A stretch of 64,000 nt of DNA from an uncultured Eggerthellaceae bacterium (GCA_944321455.1 CALULI010000003.1:1-64000); one strand, 5' to 3'. Shown: positions 52,296 through 60,943, numbered from the stretch's first letter. The notes: generated by a model from the sequence alone, not told the origin. A program made the numbers and translations.

Positions 52296-53141
52296 ATGAA
52301 AGTTGTTTCTTCTAATACCGTAGCCGATGCGCTTTTGCTCTATATTCCTCGTTTGGCAACCATTTTGCCTCACGACGTCTTTGATGAATTGGTAGCAGCG
52401 CGTGATCGCGAAACGCACGAGCGTGCGCGCATTGTACTTGATCAGCTGGTTAAGAATGCACAAATTGCTGATGCGGACCGTGTTCCTATCTGCCAAGATA
52501 CGGGATCGGTATGGGTCTGCTTAGAGGTTGGCCCTGATGTTGCTATTAATGGCAATGTATTCTCTAAGGTTGACGATGCTGTTGGTGATGCGTACCGCAA
52601 TGCAAAGCTGCGCAAATCAATGGTGCATGATGCACTTTTTGATCGCACTAACACTGAAACAAACGCACCTGCCTTCTGTGAGATTCATTTTTCACCAACG
52701 CCTGGTGTTGCCCGCCTTCACATCATGTTAAAGGGTGGCGGTTCGGACAACGCAAGCCGTGTGGTTATGCTCACACCTAATGCAGGCAAGCAAGGTGTCA
52801 TTGATACGGTTTTGCAGTGCGTTAAAGAAAAGGCTGCTAATGCATGCCCACCATTAGTTGTTGGCGTAGGCGTTGGTTCCACCTTCGATAAGGTTGGTGG
52901 CATGGCTAAGCGTGCGCTTATGCGTCCGTTAAACAAGCCAACCGAAGATCCACAAGTTCGTGCATTCGAACAGGAATTGCTGGAAGCTATTAATGCAACA
53001 GGTATTGGTGCAGGTGCACTCGGTGGCGACACAACGGCGTTAGGTGTCCGCGTGGCTACCGCACCGTGCCATATTGCTGCACTGCCCGTGGCTGTCAATA
53101 TGGGTTGTTCTGCTATGAGGAGGGTTACCGTTGAACTATAA
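52296..53141 (+). CDS. Class I fumarate hydratase, alpha subunit
   Basis: A 281-residue iron-sulfur hydratase subunit (FumA N-terminal/TtdA family). Cluster-ligand cysteines are expected in ICQDTGSVWVC, APAFCEIHFSPTPG and GCSAMRR; GVGVGSTFDKVGGMAKRAL is another family block. ATG 52296 is preferred to a TTG two codons earlier. It lies 15 bases after mdh and overlaps the beta-subunit start by 11 bases. Tartrate dehydratase is a related alternative, but the mdh neighbour favours fumarase. Confidence 0.9.
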   Translation: MKVVSSNTVADALLLYIPRLATILPHDVFDELVAARDRETHERARIVLDQLVKNAQIADADRVPICQDTGSVWVCLEVGPDVAINGNVFSKVDDAVGDAYRNAKLRKSMVHDALFDRTNTETNAPAFCEIHFSPTPGVARLHIMLKGGGSDNASRVVMLTPNAGKQGVIDTVLQCVKEKAANACPPLVVGVGVGSTFDKVGGMAKRALMRPLNKPTEDPQVRAFEQELLEAINATGIGAGALGGDTTALGVRVATAPCHIAALPVAVNMGCSAMRRVTVEL

Positions 53142-53667
53142 AGACATTACGCTGCCTCTTTCAAAAGTAGATGCACGATCGTTGCGTGCAGGTGAAGCCT
53201 GCCGTCTTACTGGTCCTCTTTTCACGCTGCGTGATGCAGGCCATCAGCGCTTGCTTGAAGAGCTGGGTAAATCAACGGTCTTGCCCTATGGCTTGTCAGG
53301 TCAACTTATTTTCTATGCGGGCCCAACTCCTGAAAAGGCGGGTCGTCCTTTCGGCGCTATTGGTCCAACTACTGCTTCTCGTATGGATTTTGCAACACCG
53401 ACGCTTCTGTCCCGCGGATTGACAGGTACGATTGGCAAGGGTGTTCGTTCCGAAGAAGTGCGTCAGGCATGCATTGATTATTCGTCAGTGTATTTTGTTG
53501 CAACTGGTGGGGCAGCAGCACTGCTGGCTCAGCATGTTGAATCATGCGAAACGCTTGCCTATGATGATTTAGGAACGGAAGCATTGCGAAAGATTACCGT
53601 TCGCGATTTCCCTGTGTTTGTAGGAATTGATACGTTGGGTCAGTGCATCTATTCTTTGGATGAGTAG
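53131..53667 (+). CDS. Class I fumarate hydratase, beta subunit
   Basis: A 178-residue subunit of the FumA C-terminal/TtdB family, the swivel domain partner of the alpha subunit. It has LTGPLFTLRDAGHQR, YAGPTPEKAGRPFGAIGPTTASRMD and GKGVRSEEV. TTG 53131 is the start: AGGAGGG lies 8 bases upstream, and no ATG or GTG is available before the conserved core. It overlaps the alpha gene. Confidence 0.92.
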   Translation: MNYKDITLPLSKVDARSLRAGEACRLTGPLFTLRDAGHQRLLEELGKSTVLPYGLSGQLIFYAGPTPEKAGRPFGAIGPTTASRMDFATPTLLSRGLTGTIGKGVRSEEVRQACIDYSSVYFVATGGAAALLAQHVESCETLAYDDLGTEALRKITVRDFPVFVGIDTLGQCIYSLDE

Positions 53668-53681
53668 TGATAGGACAACAC

Positions 53682-54422
53682 GTGAGCGATACCGTTAAAG
53701 ATAGCGTAGGACCAGGAATCTTCATTACCTTTGAAGGTGGCGAAGGTGCAGGTAAGACTACCCATATTACCTTTCTTGCTTCCTGTCTTCGCTCTTTAGG
53801 ATATGAAGTCTTATGTCTGCGCGAACCAGGCGGCACGGTTATTGGCGAAGATCTGCGCAAGATTGTGCTTGATCCTCAAAATGCGGGCATGACCGACCAA
53901 ACTGAATTGCTTATTTATGAAGCCGCTCGTGCTCAAATTGTACGTGAGGTTATTATTCCAGCGCTGGCACGGGGCACCGTTGTCTTGCTCGACCGTTTTT
54001 ATGATTCCACCATTGCCTATCAGGTATATGGTCGCGGCCTTCCTGAGTCATTTGTGCGTCAAGCAAATAGCTTTGCATGCCAAGGCGTTCATCCGTGTAG
54101 GACTATTCTGCTTACCACCGAACAAACGGCTGAAGAAAGCCTGGAGCGCGCAACGCATCATGGCTCTGCTGACCGCCTTGAGCAGGCAGGCGCCGATTTT
54201 CATGCGCGTGTAAATGGTGCGTTTATGCGCATTGCTGCAGAAAATCCCGAGCGTATTCGCGTTATTTCATCAGCTGCCCCCAAAGATGTTACAGCAGCAA
54301 GAATCTTTCATGAGTTAAGCGATGTGTTTGGTTGGGACGAATCGTCGTTTACGAAAGAGTTTTTCCAAACCATCCTGACGCGCAGCACCGATGAAAAAGC
54401 GCAAATCTCTCTTGAGGAATAG
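53682..54422 (+). CDS. tmk: Thymidylate kinase
   Basis: A 246-residue dTMP kinase. P-loop FEGGEGAGKTTHI, the DR motif in VLLDRFYDSTIAYQ, and LREPGGTVIGE are visible. It is some 35 residues longer than usual because of a C-terminal tail. GTG 53682 has TAGGA 6 bases upstream; a GTG at 53667, overlapping the fumarase stop, is an alternative. It starts a tmk-holB-ricT run found in many Gram-positive bacteria. Confidence 0.93.
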   Translation: MSDTVKDSVGPGIFITFEGGEGAGKTTHITFLASCLRSLGYEVLCLREPGGTVIGEDLRKIVLDPQNAGMTDQTELLIYEAARAQIVREVIIPALARGTVVLLDRFYDSTIAYQVYGRGLPESFVRQANSFACQGVHPCRTILLTTEQTAEESLERATHHGSADRLEQAGADFHARVNGAFMRIAAENPERIRVISSAAPKDVTAARIFHELSDVFGWDESSFTKEFFQTILTRSTDEKAQISLEE

Positions 54423-54427
54423 CTGAC

Positions 54428-55558
54428 ATGGCTGATGTTTTCGATGGAATTCTTGGTCAACCGCGCGTAAGAAAATTCTTTCGCGCGGTTATTGCATCAG
54501 GGCGCGTTACGCACGCGTATCTGTTCACGGGTCCTGCTGGTTCCAACAAGACGTCAGCTGCCTATGCCTTTGCTCAGGCAATTATCTGCAAGGATAAAGG
54601 CTGCGGTACCTGTGATGATTGCCGTCGCATCATGCGCCACAATCACCCCGATGTTCACTACTATGCTCCCGAAGGTGCGCAGGGGTATTTGATTGATCAG
54701 ATTCGCGACATTGTTGCAGATGTTTCGCTTGCTCCTATTCGCGCATCAAAAAAGGTCTACATCTTAGATCGCGTTGATCTTTTAGGGGTCAGCGCGGCTA
54801 ATGCGTTTTTGAAAACGCTTGAAGAACCAACCGACCAGGTTGTTTTCATCTTGCTGGGGCGCACGCGCGAAGCTATTTTGCCAACCATTGTGTCTCGCTG
54901 CCAGGTGGTGCCATTCCGCCACATTCCTGCCACCGAAGCGGCGGGAATTTTGTCCCAACATACGGGCGTATCCGCCCAGCAGGCACGAATTGCTATTGAG
55001 GCGTGCGATGGGTCGCTTACGAAGGCAATTCGCTTTGCAAAAAGCAATGAGCGCTCCGAATTTCGGGCGCGTGTGCTGGATGTATTGGAACGTCTTGAGG
55101 TAGCTGATGGGCTTGATATTCTTGATTATGCGCGCGAGCTTATTGAGCGTTCGAAAGCTCCTCTTGATAATGTGAAAACAAAGCAAGCCGAAGAACTGAA
55201 TGATTCGGCTGAATTCTTAACGCAGACTGCACTCAAGCAAATCGAAGCGCGCCACAAGCGGGCGCTCAGTGCAGCAACGTCAGATTCGCTTCGTCAGATG
55301 ACCGCCATTATTCGTTCGTGGCTGCGTGATGTTATGGTGGTTGCGGGGCAGAGTCCTGATTTGGTGGTAAATGTTGATCGCCAAGAAGGCATTGAAAAGG
55401 CAGCACGGCGCTGTGATCTTGCGCGCTTGGTGCAGGCCTTAGATGAGGCATATAAGACTGACGAAGCCATCGCGTATAATGTATCTCCAGAAACGTGTCT
55501 TGACACGCTTCTTTTTACGATAAGTGAGGTTGTCTATGGTTCGGGTAGCTCCCATTAA
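54428..55558 (+). CDS. holB: DNA polymerase III delta' subunit
   Basis: A 376-residue AAA+ clamp-loader subunit. The zinc module KGCGTCDDCRRI and HPDVHYY are typical, as are LEEPTDQVVFILL and SRCQVVPF. The P-loop reads GPAGSNKTS, with Asn where functional ATPases have Gly, consistent with a delta' subunit that does not hydrolyse ATP. It lies 5 bases after tmk and overlaps ricT by 23 bases. Confidence 0.9.
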   Translation: MADVFDGILGQPRVRKFFRAVIASGRVTHAYLFTGPAGSNKTSAAYAFAQAIICKDKGCGTCDDCRRIMRHNHPDVHYYAPEGAQGYLIDQIRDIVADVSLAPIRASKKVYILDRVDLLGVSAANAFLKTLEEPTDQVVFILLGRTREAILPTIVSRCQVVPFRHIPATEAAGILSQHTGVSAQQARIAIEACDGSLTKAIRFAKSNERSEFRARVLDVLERLEVADGLDILDYARELIERSKAPLDNVKTKQAEELNDSAEFLTQTALKQIEARHKRALSAATSDSLRQMTAIIRSWLRDVMVVAGQSPDLVVNVDRQEGIEKAARRCDLARLVQALDEAYKTDEAIAYNVSPETCLDTLLFTISEVVYGSGSSH

Positions 55559-56948
55559 GCTCCAGGTTGGATCAAAAGTACTATGGTTCGACCCTAACGA
55601 TAAAGATATACACAAAGGCGATTACGTCATTGTTTCTACGGAACGAGGCACCGAATACGGTTGTGCCTCATCCGATATTATGGAGGTCAGCGACGAGCTG
55701 ATCGAACAACTCAAGTCTCCTTTGAAGCCCGTTTTGCGTGTTGCAACGGAAGAGGACAAAGAACAGGCTAAAGTCCTCGCCCAAAAGGGTGCCGAAGCGC
55801 TGCCTATTTTTAAGGAAATGGCGGCGCAGACAAACGAAGACATGCATCCAGTGTTTGTGGAATTTCTCTTCGACGGTGACAAAGCAGTCTTTTATTTTGA
55901 GGCGGAAGATCGCGTTGATTTTCGCGAGTTGGTGCGCAAGTTGGCAGCTCAGTTTGGAGTGCGTGTTGACATGCGCCAAATTGGCGTGCGCGACGGTGCG
56001 CGTATCGTTGGCGGCTTGGGTCATTGCGGTCAAGAGTTATGCTGCAAACGTCTTGGTGGAGAATTTTCTCCCGTGTCTATCAAGATGGCAAAAGAGCAGA
56101 ATCTTTCGCTTAATCCGCAAAAAATTTCTGGCGTATGTGGCCGCTTGATGTGCTGTTTGCGCTATGAGTATGAAACGTATAAGGAATTCAATGCGAAAGC
56201 GCCAAAGCTCAATGCGAAAATTGCAGTTCCTGAAGGCGTTGCTAAGGCAACGGAAATCAACATGCCGCTTGAGCGCATAACCTTGCAGCTTGAAGACGGC
56301 CGCTCCATCAAGGTTCCCCTTGCAGAAATGGAAACGCTAGAAGAAGGTAAGCGCCCCAACGCTATCTCTGAAGAAGTGTTTGATCGCTACGCCAATACCG
56401 ACAAATATGCGGTAACGGAAAGCGTAGCTGCAGCTGATGTTGCCACCTTTACGGCAGAAGATAAGCTGGCTGATCCTTCGAAGAAACCTGACACGCGTAC
56501 GGCTGAACAGCGTCACGAAGAAAGCGCCAAGCAGCATTCGTCCCGTCGTTCACGCAGGCGCAAAAACACCTCTTCTGATGCAGCGCAAGAAAGCCGTTCG
56601 CAAAATGGCACCAAATCAAACAAGAAAAATCAGCGCAGTAAAACCGATGCGTCTTCGGGCAGCCGTTCCCGCTCTCAGGCTTCTACTCGGAGCGAACAGC
56701 GCAAGCCGCGCAAGCGCACGCGCATCAGTGGACCTTCTGAAGGTACGAGCGCTCAGAAAGATACCGCAAAGCAGCAGAGTAGTGCACGCTCAGCACGTCG
56801 CCCTGGCCAAAAATCAAGTGGCCTTCGCAATCCTGCGCCACGCAGTGGCTCAGCGAATCGTCAACAGTCATCATCTCGCGATGGTGTAGCACATCGTAAA
56901 TCGAGACAGCGTCGTCATCATGCGGGAGGGAGTTCTCATGAAAACTGA
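55536..56948 (+). CDS. ricT: PSP1 domain protein RicT (YaaT)
   Basis: A 470-residue protein. Residues 1-270 hold the PSP1 domain with a cysteine cluster: LGHCGQELCCKRLGG and VCGRLMCCLRYEYE, which in Bacillus RicT bind an Fe-S cluster in the RicAFT complex that steers RNase Y. The C-terminal 170 residues are a Ser/Arg/Lys-rich disordered tail, absent from Bacillus RicT. ATG 55536 has GTGAGG upstream. The holB-ricT order is widely conserved. The tail may bind RNA (inference). Confidence 0.9.
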   Translation: MVRVAPIKLQVGSKVLWFDPNDKDIHKGDYVIVSTERGTEYGCASSDIMEVSDELIEQLKSPLKPVLRVATEEDKEQAKVLAQKGAEALPIFKEMAAQTNEDMHPVFVEFLFDGDKAVFYFEAEDRVDFRELVRKLAAQFGVRVDMRQIGVRDGARIVGGLGHCGQELCCKRLGGEFSPVSIKMAKEQNLSLNPQKISGVCGRLMCCLRYEYETYKEFNAKAPKLNAKIAVPEGVAKATEINMPLERITLQLEDGRSIKVPLAEMETLEEGKRPNAISEEVFDRYANTDKYAVTESVAAADVATFTAEDKLADPSKKPDTRTAEQRHEESAKQHSSRRSRRRKNTSSDAAQESRSQNGTKSNKKNQRSKTDASSGSRSRSQASTRSEQRKPRKRTRISGPSEGTSAQKDTAKQQSSARSARRPGQKSSGLRNPAPRSGSANRQQSSSRDGVAHRKSRQRRHHAGGSSHEN

Positions 56949-58392
56949 TGATTATGCGCTTCTGACCGACCTCTATCAGCTCACGATGGCTCAAGGCTAT
57001 TGGGAGTGCGACAAGCTTAATGAGCAGGCTTGCTTCTACATGTTCTTCCGCGAAAACCCGTTTCATGGCGGATATGCGGTTGCGTGTGGCATGGCTCATC
57101 TTGCCGAAATTCTTGAAAAGCTAACCTTTACCGAAGAGGATATTGCTTACTTGGCAAGTCTTGAAGCTCCTGGTGGCGGCAAGCTTTTTAATCCTGGTTT
57201 TCTTGACTACCTGCTCAACATGAAATTTGATGTTGATGTTATGGCAGTGCGCGAAGGAACGGTTGTTTTCCCTAACGACCCGCTTGTTCGTGTTACGGGG
57301 TCTATCCTGCAGTGTCAGCTATTAGAAACGGCGCTGCTTAACTGCGTGAACTTTGAAACGTTGGTAGCCACGAAGGCTGCTCGTGTTTGCAGGGAAGCAG
57401 GATCGCCTGTTGCCGAATTCGGTCTTCGCCGTGCTCAGGGTGAAGCGGGCGGCATCTATGCTTCACGCGCTTCCATTGTGGGCGGCTGTGCTTCAACATC
57501 TAACGTGCTTGCGGGCAGGCTGTTTAACATTCCTGTTTCGGGTACGCACGCTCATTCCTGGGTTATGTCATTTGAAACAGAGCTGGAGGCGTTTCGCGCT
57601 TATGCACGCATCATGCCTAAGAACTGCGTGCTGCTTGTTGATACCTATGACATTACGCAAGGTCTCAAAAACGCCATCACCGTTGGTCTTGAAATGAAAG
57701 AGCGCGGCGAACACTTAAGCGCTATTCGCATTGATTCAGGTGACTTGGCATGGCATGCAAAACAGGCACGCTACATGCTTGATAAAGCAGGACTCACTGA
57801 TACGGGCATTGTTTTGTCTAACGATCTTGACGAATACACCATCAAGTCTATTCGCGATGCGGGTGCTCCTGTTACCTCTTGGGGTGTTGGCACCAAGTTG
57901 GCAACGGCGTATGACCAGCCTGCATTGGGCGGCGTTTACAAGCTTGCCGCTAAAAAGACAGGCGATGGCCCTTGGGAAGACTGCCTGAAGGTTTCAGGCC
58001 AGTCAACGAAGTTGACGGTTCCTGGTGTTCTTGATGTTCGTCGTTACTATCACGATTCGGGCAAGATTGCTGGGGATATGGTATTTGATATCAACACGGG
58101 CGTGCAATCAGAGCGCATTGTTGATCCTGCGGACGAACTACGTCAGAAGAACTTGGCGGGCAAGCGTTTTGTGACCTTGCTTGAGCCTTTGTGCATCAAG
58201 GGCAAGGTTGTACTGTCTGAAGAGCATCGCGATGCGCTGGTTGCGCAGAAGCGTTGCCGCGAACAGCTTAAAACGCTTGATGAAAGCCAAAAGCGTATGC
58301 TTAATCCTCATTCGTATCCTGTTGGCTTGGAGCAAACGCTCTTTAACCGCCGCCATGATTTAGTATCCCGCTTGTTGGGTCTTAACGATTAA
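56938..58392 (+). CDS. pncB: Nicotinate phosphoribosyltransferase
   Basis: A 484-residue enzyme making nicotinate mononucleotide in NAD salvage. It starts with LLTDLYQLTMAQGYW, and has FRENPFHGGYAV, EFGLRRAQG, GGCASTSNVLAG, GTHAHSWVMSFE, LLVDTYDI, RIDSGDLAWHA and VSNDLDEY-like VLSNDLDEYTI. This matches the pncB type 2 family. ATG 56938 is preceded by GGGAGGGAG and overlaps the ricT stop by 11 bases. A strong terminator follows, closing the tmk operon. Confidence 0.94.
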   Translation: MKTDDYALLTDLYQLTMAQGYWECDKLNEQACFYMFFRENPFHGGYAVACGMAHLAEILEKLTFTEEDIAYLASLEAPGGGKLFNPGFLDYLLNMKFDVDVMAVREGTVVFPNDPLVRVTGSILQCQLLETALLNCVNFETLVATKAARVCREAGSPVAEFGLRRAQGEAGGIYASRASIVGGCASTSNVLAGRLFNIPVSGTHAHSWVMSFETELEAFRAYARIMPKNCVLLVDTYDITQGLKNAITVGLEMKERGEHLSAIRIDSGDLAWHAKQARYMLDKAGLTDTGIVLSNDLDEYTIKSIRDAGAPVTSWGVGTKLATAYDQPALGGVYKLAAKKTGDGPWEDCLKVSGQSTKLTVPGVLDVRRYYHDSGKIAGDMVFDINTGVQSERIVDPADELRQKNLAGKRFVTLLEPLCIKGKVVLSEEHRDALVAQKRCREQLKTLDESQKRMLNPHSYPVGLEQTLFNRRHDLVSRLLGLND

Positions 58393-58397
58393 CCGCC

Positions 58398-58440
58398 AAA
58401 AGCAAGGGGTGTTTCGTTGAAGCATCCCTTGCTTTTGTTA
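58398..58440 (+). terminator. Intrinsic terminator after pncB
   Basis: AAAAGCAAGGG (58398-58408) pairs with CCCTTGCTTTT (58426-58436), 11 perfect pairs, with further partial pairing inside; TTTTGTTA completes the T run. It ends the tmk-holB-ricT-pncB transcript. Confidence 0.9.
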
Positions 58441-58522
58441 TGAGCCTTGTGTTCAATAACCCTGATATAAACCAATGCATACCAACACAATGCGTAACAA
58501 AGCTACATAAGGAGAAGCGTTT

Positions 58523-59557
58523 ATGTCCAAACAACAAGAGACCTTTGTTTTTATTGGTGATACCGAAGTGGGCAGCGTGCTTAGCGACCGCCTAGCGCTT
58601 GCAGGTTATGCAGCAGCCTTCGATCTTGATCAGGCCGACATCGTATTTACCTATAGTCCCGTTGTTTCCAAGCTGGAAGATCTCTATTTCGAAACCAACG
58701 GCATCATGGAGAAAAGCAAAAGCGGCGCGATCTATGTTGACTTAAGTCCTGCAACGCCTGCGTTTGCTCGTGAGTTGTATGCGCTTGCTCGCGTTAATGA
58801 ACGCTTTGCCCTTGATGCGCCTCTTGTTGTCCATGACATGGTTGATGAAGAGGCGTTTTCCCGCCCTGAAAACCTCACCTGCCTTGTTGGTGGTGACGAA
58901 GACGATTTCAAGCGCGTTGAAGCTCTACTTAACACCCTTGCCCAAAACGTTGTCTTTTTGGGTGGGGCAGGAGCAGGTCAGAGCGCAAAGACGGCTGCAA
59001 CATTGCAGACCGCCGCTTCGTTAATTGCAGCGGTTGAAGCGCGCACTGCGCTTTCATTAAGCGAAACACCGGTCAACGAAACAGACGTATTTGACCTGCT
59101 GACAAAAACGGGTTTAGTGGCTCCTTCGCTTGCCCGTGTTGTTGAAGCAATGCAACATGAATCATTCAAGGGTTCCTTTACCGTTGGTCTGTTGTTAGGT
59201 GAGGTTGCGGCTGCTCTTGAAGCGGTCGATGATCATGATCTTATCTTGCCTCAGGCAGAGGCAGGGTTTCGCTTGATTGAGCTTTTGGCTTTTGTTGGAG
59301 GGGTTGATTACAATCCTGCAGCAATGACGCTTGCCTTTACCGATGACGAAACGTGCAAGCGTTTCAATCTTGATTGGAATCGTGCGGAGGGCTTGTATGA
59401 GCACGATCATGACCATGATCACGATCACGAGCATGACCACAGCCACGGTCACAGCCATGATCATGCAAGCGACTTCGATGATGATTATAACTACGATGAT
59501 GGCTACGAATCGTACGAAGATTATGACTTTGATGACGACCGTGACAGGGACTACTAG
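58523..59557 (+). CDS. 6PGDH/HIBADH-like protein with His-rich tail
   Basis: A 344-residue protein. Residues 1-275 resemble 3-hydroxyisobutyrate dehydrogenases: a Rossmann-like start, DLSPATPAFA, LDAPLVVHDM, CLVGGDEDDF and GAGAGQSAKTAATL, the last near the catalytic Lys region. The dinucleotide motif is degenerate (FIGDTEVGSV in place of GxGxxG). Residues 293-314 are alternating His and Asp (HDHDHDHEHDHSHGHSHDH), followed by an acidic Asp/Tyr tail. The His stretch should bind nickel or zinc. It overlaps the radical SAM gene, so the products may act together. Substrate and activity are unknown. Confidence 0.8.
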   Translation: MSKQQETFVFIGDTEVGSVLSDRLALAGYAAAFDLDQADIVFTYSPVVSKLEDLYFETNGIMEKSKSGAIYVDLSPATPAFARELYALARVNERFALDAPLVVHDMVDEEAFSRPENLTCLVGGDEDDFKRVEALLNTLAQNVVFLGGAGAGQSAKTAATLQTAASLIAAVEARTALSLSETPVNETDVFDLLTKTGLVAPSLARVVEAMQHESFKGSFTVGLLLGEVAAALEAVDDHDLILPQAEAGFRLIELLAFVGGVDYNPAAMTLAFTDDETCKRFNLDWNRAEGLYEHDHDHDHDHEHDHSHGHSHDHASDFDDDYNYDDGYESYEDYDFDDDRDRDY

Positions 59558-60545
59558 TGCAGATGATGCACCTGTTTGTGTCCCGCATGTGCAGAACACC
59601 GATATTATTGGTGAATTTGATATGAATGCGCTCTACGCATCGTGTCATCTGTGTTCTCGTCATTGTGGCGTCAACCGACTTGAAGGAAAAACGGGCATTT
59701 GCGGTGCTACGGCAACCTTGAAGTTGGGAAGAGCGGCGCTTCATTGGTGGGAAGAGCCGTGTCTTGTGGGGGATAGCGGCAGTGGCGCTGTCTTCTTTTC
59801 GTTCTGTTCGCTTCACTGCTTGTATTGTCAAAACTATGAGCTTTCTCATGGAGCGGGCGCGGAAATCACCCCTGAGCGTTTGAGCGAGATCTTTCTTGAG
59901 CTGCAAAATGATCAGCATGCTGCCAATATCAATTTGGTAACCCCTGGTCATTACCTTCCTTCAATTGTTGTGGCGCTCAATCGCGCGAAGCAAGCAGGGC
60001 TTCATATCCCTGTGGTCTACAACACGTCGGGATATGAATCGGTAGAGGCGCTGCGTCTGTTGGATGGTTTGGTGGATGTGTATTTGACCGACTATAAATA
60101 CGCTGATCCGCAGCTGGCACACGATCTTTCCCAGGCACGCGACTACCCCGAGCGCGCTTTAGAAGCTCTCGAAGAAATGGATAGGCAAATTAAGGGAGAG
60201 TTTGTGCTTGACGATCAAGGATTGCTTCAGCGGGGCATTATTGTTCGCCACTTGATTCTTCCTCATCATCTTCAGGCTTCAAAACAAGCGCTTCGGCTTA
60301 TTCATGAGCGCTTTGGCTCCCGCGTGCGCTTGAGCATCATGAATCAATTTACGCCGCTTGCGCATGATAAACGACTTGATGCGTTAGGGCTTAACGACAC
60401 GGTGAGCAGCCAAGACTACGAAGAAGTGCTCTGCTTTGCCGATGATTTGGGGATTGAAGATTATTTTTGGCAAGAAGAAGCAGCGTGCCAAGAAAGCTTT
60501 ATTCCTGCATTTGATGGTACAGGTGTTGTTTCTTCAGCGAATTGA
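59532..60545 (+). CDS. Radical SAM protein, PflX (COG1313) type
   Basis: A 337-residue iron-sulfur protein related to pyruvate formate-lyase activases. The SAM cluster motif CX3CX2C is CSLHCLYC; before it lies CHLCSRHCGVNRLEGKTGICG, an extra four-cysteine site. VTPGHYLP, YNTSGYES and DVYLTDYKYADP are family blocks. The start is uncertain: ATG 59532 (GAAGA 11 bases before) or GTG 59541; the frame is open for 200 bases upstream but that stretch is a shadow of the His-rich gene. It overlaps the His-rich gene by 26 bases. No glycyl radical enzyme is nearby, so the target is unknown. Confidence 0.85.
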   Translation: MTTVTGTTSADDAPVCVPHVQNTDIIGEFDMNALYASCHLCSRHCGVNRLEGKTGICGATATLKLGRAALHWWEEPCLVGDSGSGAVFFSFCSLHCLYCQNYELSHGAGAEITPERLSEIFLELQNDQHAANINLVTPGHYLPSIVVALNRAKQAGLHIPVVYNTSGYESVEALRLLDGLVDVYLTDYKYADPQLAHDLSQARDYPERALEALEEMDRQIKGEFVLDDQGLLQRGIIVRHLILPHHLQASKQALRLIHERFGSRVRLSIMNQFTPLAHDKRLDALGLNDTVSSQDYEEVLCFADDLGIEDYFWQEEAACQESFIPAFDGTGVVSSAN

Positions 60546-60618
60546 TAGCAGCGCTGATGTCATGTGATGGCATCAGCCCATGTGATGATATCAGCCCCTG
60601 TGATGGCACCAGCGTTTG
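60543..60618. repeat. 18-bp tandem repeat after radical SAM gene
   Basis: Units 60565-60582 (TGATGGCATCAGCCCATG), 60583-60600 and 60601-60618 repeat at 18 bases; a divergent, split copy precedes them from the TGA stop at 60543. No T-run terminator follows the gene. Confidence 0.85.
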
Positions 60619-60664
60619 AACAATCAAGAACGAAAACCACGCGCAACACCAGCAAGAATTTCAC

Positions 60665-60693
60665 AAGACAAAACACAAGCTTTATGCCATAAT
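60665..60693 (+). promoter_or_regulatory. Promoter of tRNA-Thr
   Basis: AAGACA (60665-60670), 17 bases, then CATAAT (60688-60693) preceded by TGC, an extended -10. Transcription would start near 60700, nine bases before the tRNA. Confidence 0.65.
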
Positions 60694-60708
60694 AGTTGCC
60701 GCACAAAA

Positions 60709-60783
60709 GCCAGTGTGGCGCAACGGTAGCGCAACTGATTTGTAATCAGTGGGTTGCAGGTTCGATTCCTGTCACTGGCTCCA
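60709..60783 (+). tRNA. tRNA-Thr (anticodon TGT)
   Basis: A complete cloverleaf of 75 bases: acceptor GCCAGTG/CACTGGC, D arm GGCGCAACGGTAGCGC, anticodon stem ACTGA/TCAGT with loop TTTGTAA (anticodon TGT at 60741-60743, reading ACA), T arm CAGGTTCGATTCCTG and an encoded 3' CCA. It has its own promoter and terminator. Confidence 0.97.
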
Positions 60784-60790
60784 GACAAAA

Positions 60791-60830
60791 ATCAGGCCAT
60801 CGGAATTGTTCCGATGGCCTGTTTGATTTC
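60791..60830. terminator. Bidirectional terminator after tRNA-Thr
   Basis: CAGGCCATCGGAA (60793-60805) and TTCCGATGGCCTG (60809-60821) form 13 perfect pairs. TTTGATTT follows on the plus strand and ATTTTTGTC on the minus strand, so it can end both the tRNA transcript and the convergent ahcY-cupin transcript. Confidence 0.85.
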
Positions 60831-60847
60831 TGTATGTCTGCGCCTTT

Positions 60848-60943
60848 AGATCGGGATGTGCCCAGATTGAGATGTACACGCATCAGGACGTACAAAACTC
60901 AGCAGGTACGCAGATCAAGGTCTCTACAGATTGTCTTTATGCC
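60848..60943. repeat. Six degenerate 16-bp tandem repeats at cupin 3' end
   Basis: Consecutive 16-base units run from 60848 to 60943. On the minus strand most end in (A/G)ATCT, for example GTGTACATCTCAATCT and GGGCACATCCCGATCT. The last unit on the plus strand (60928-60943) overlaps the stop codon of the cupin gene, so on the minus strand the array starts at its 3' end. Individual units are only half to two thirds identical. Confidence 0.7.

Noticed and set aside
54428-55558. holB as a pseudogene because of the altered P-loop
   Set aside because: The frame is intact with a conserved zinc module; a non-catalytic P-loop is normal for delta' subunits.
59331-59531. Upstream extension of the radical SAM gene, rich in Met and Thr
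   Set aside because: It is the shifted-frame reading of the His/Asp-rich codons of the preceding gene; the conserved cysteine domain begins well downstream.
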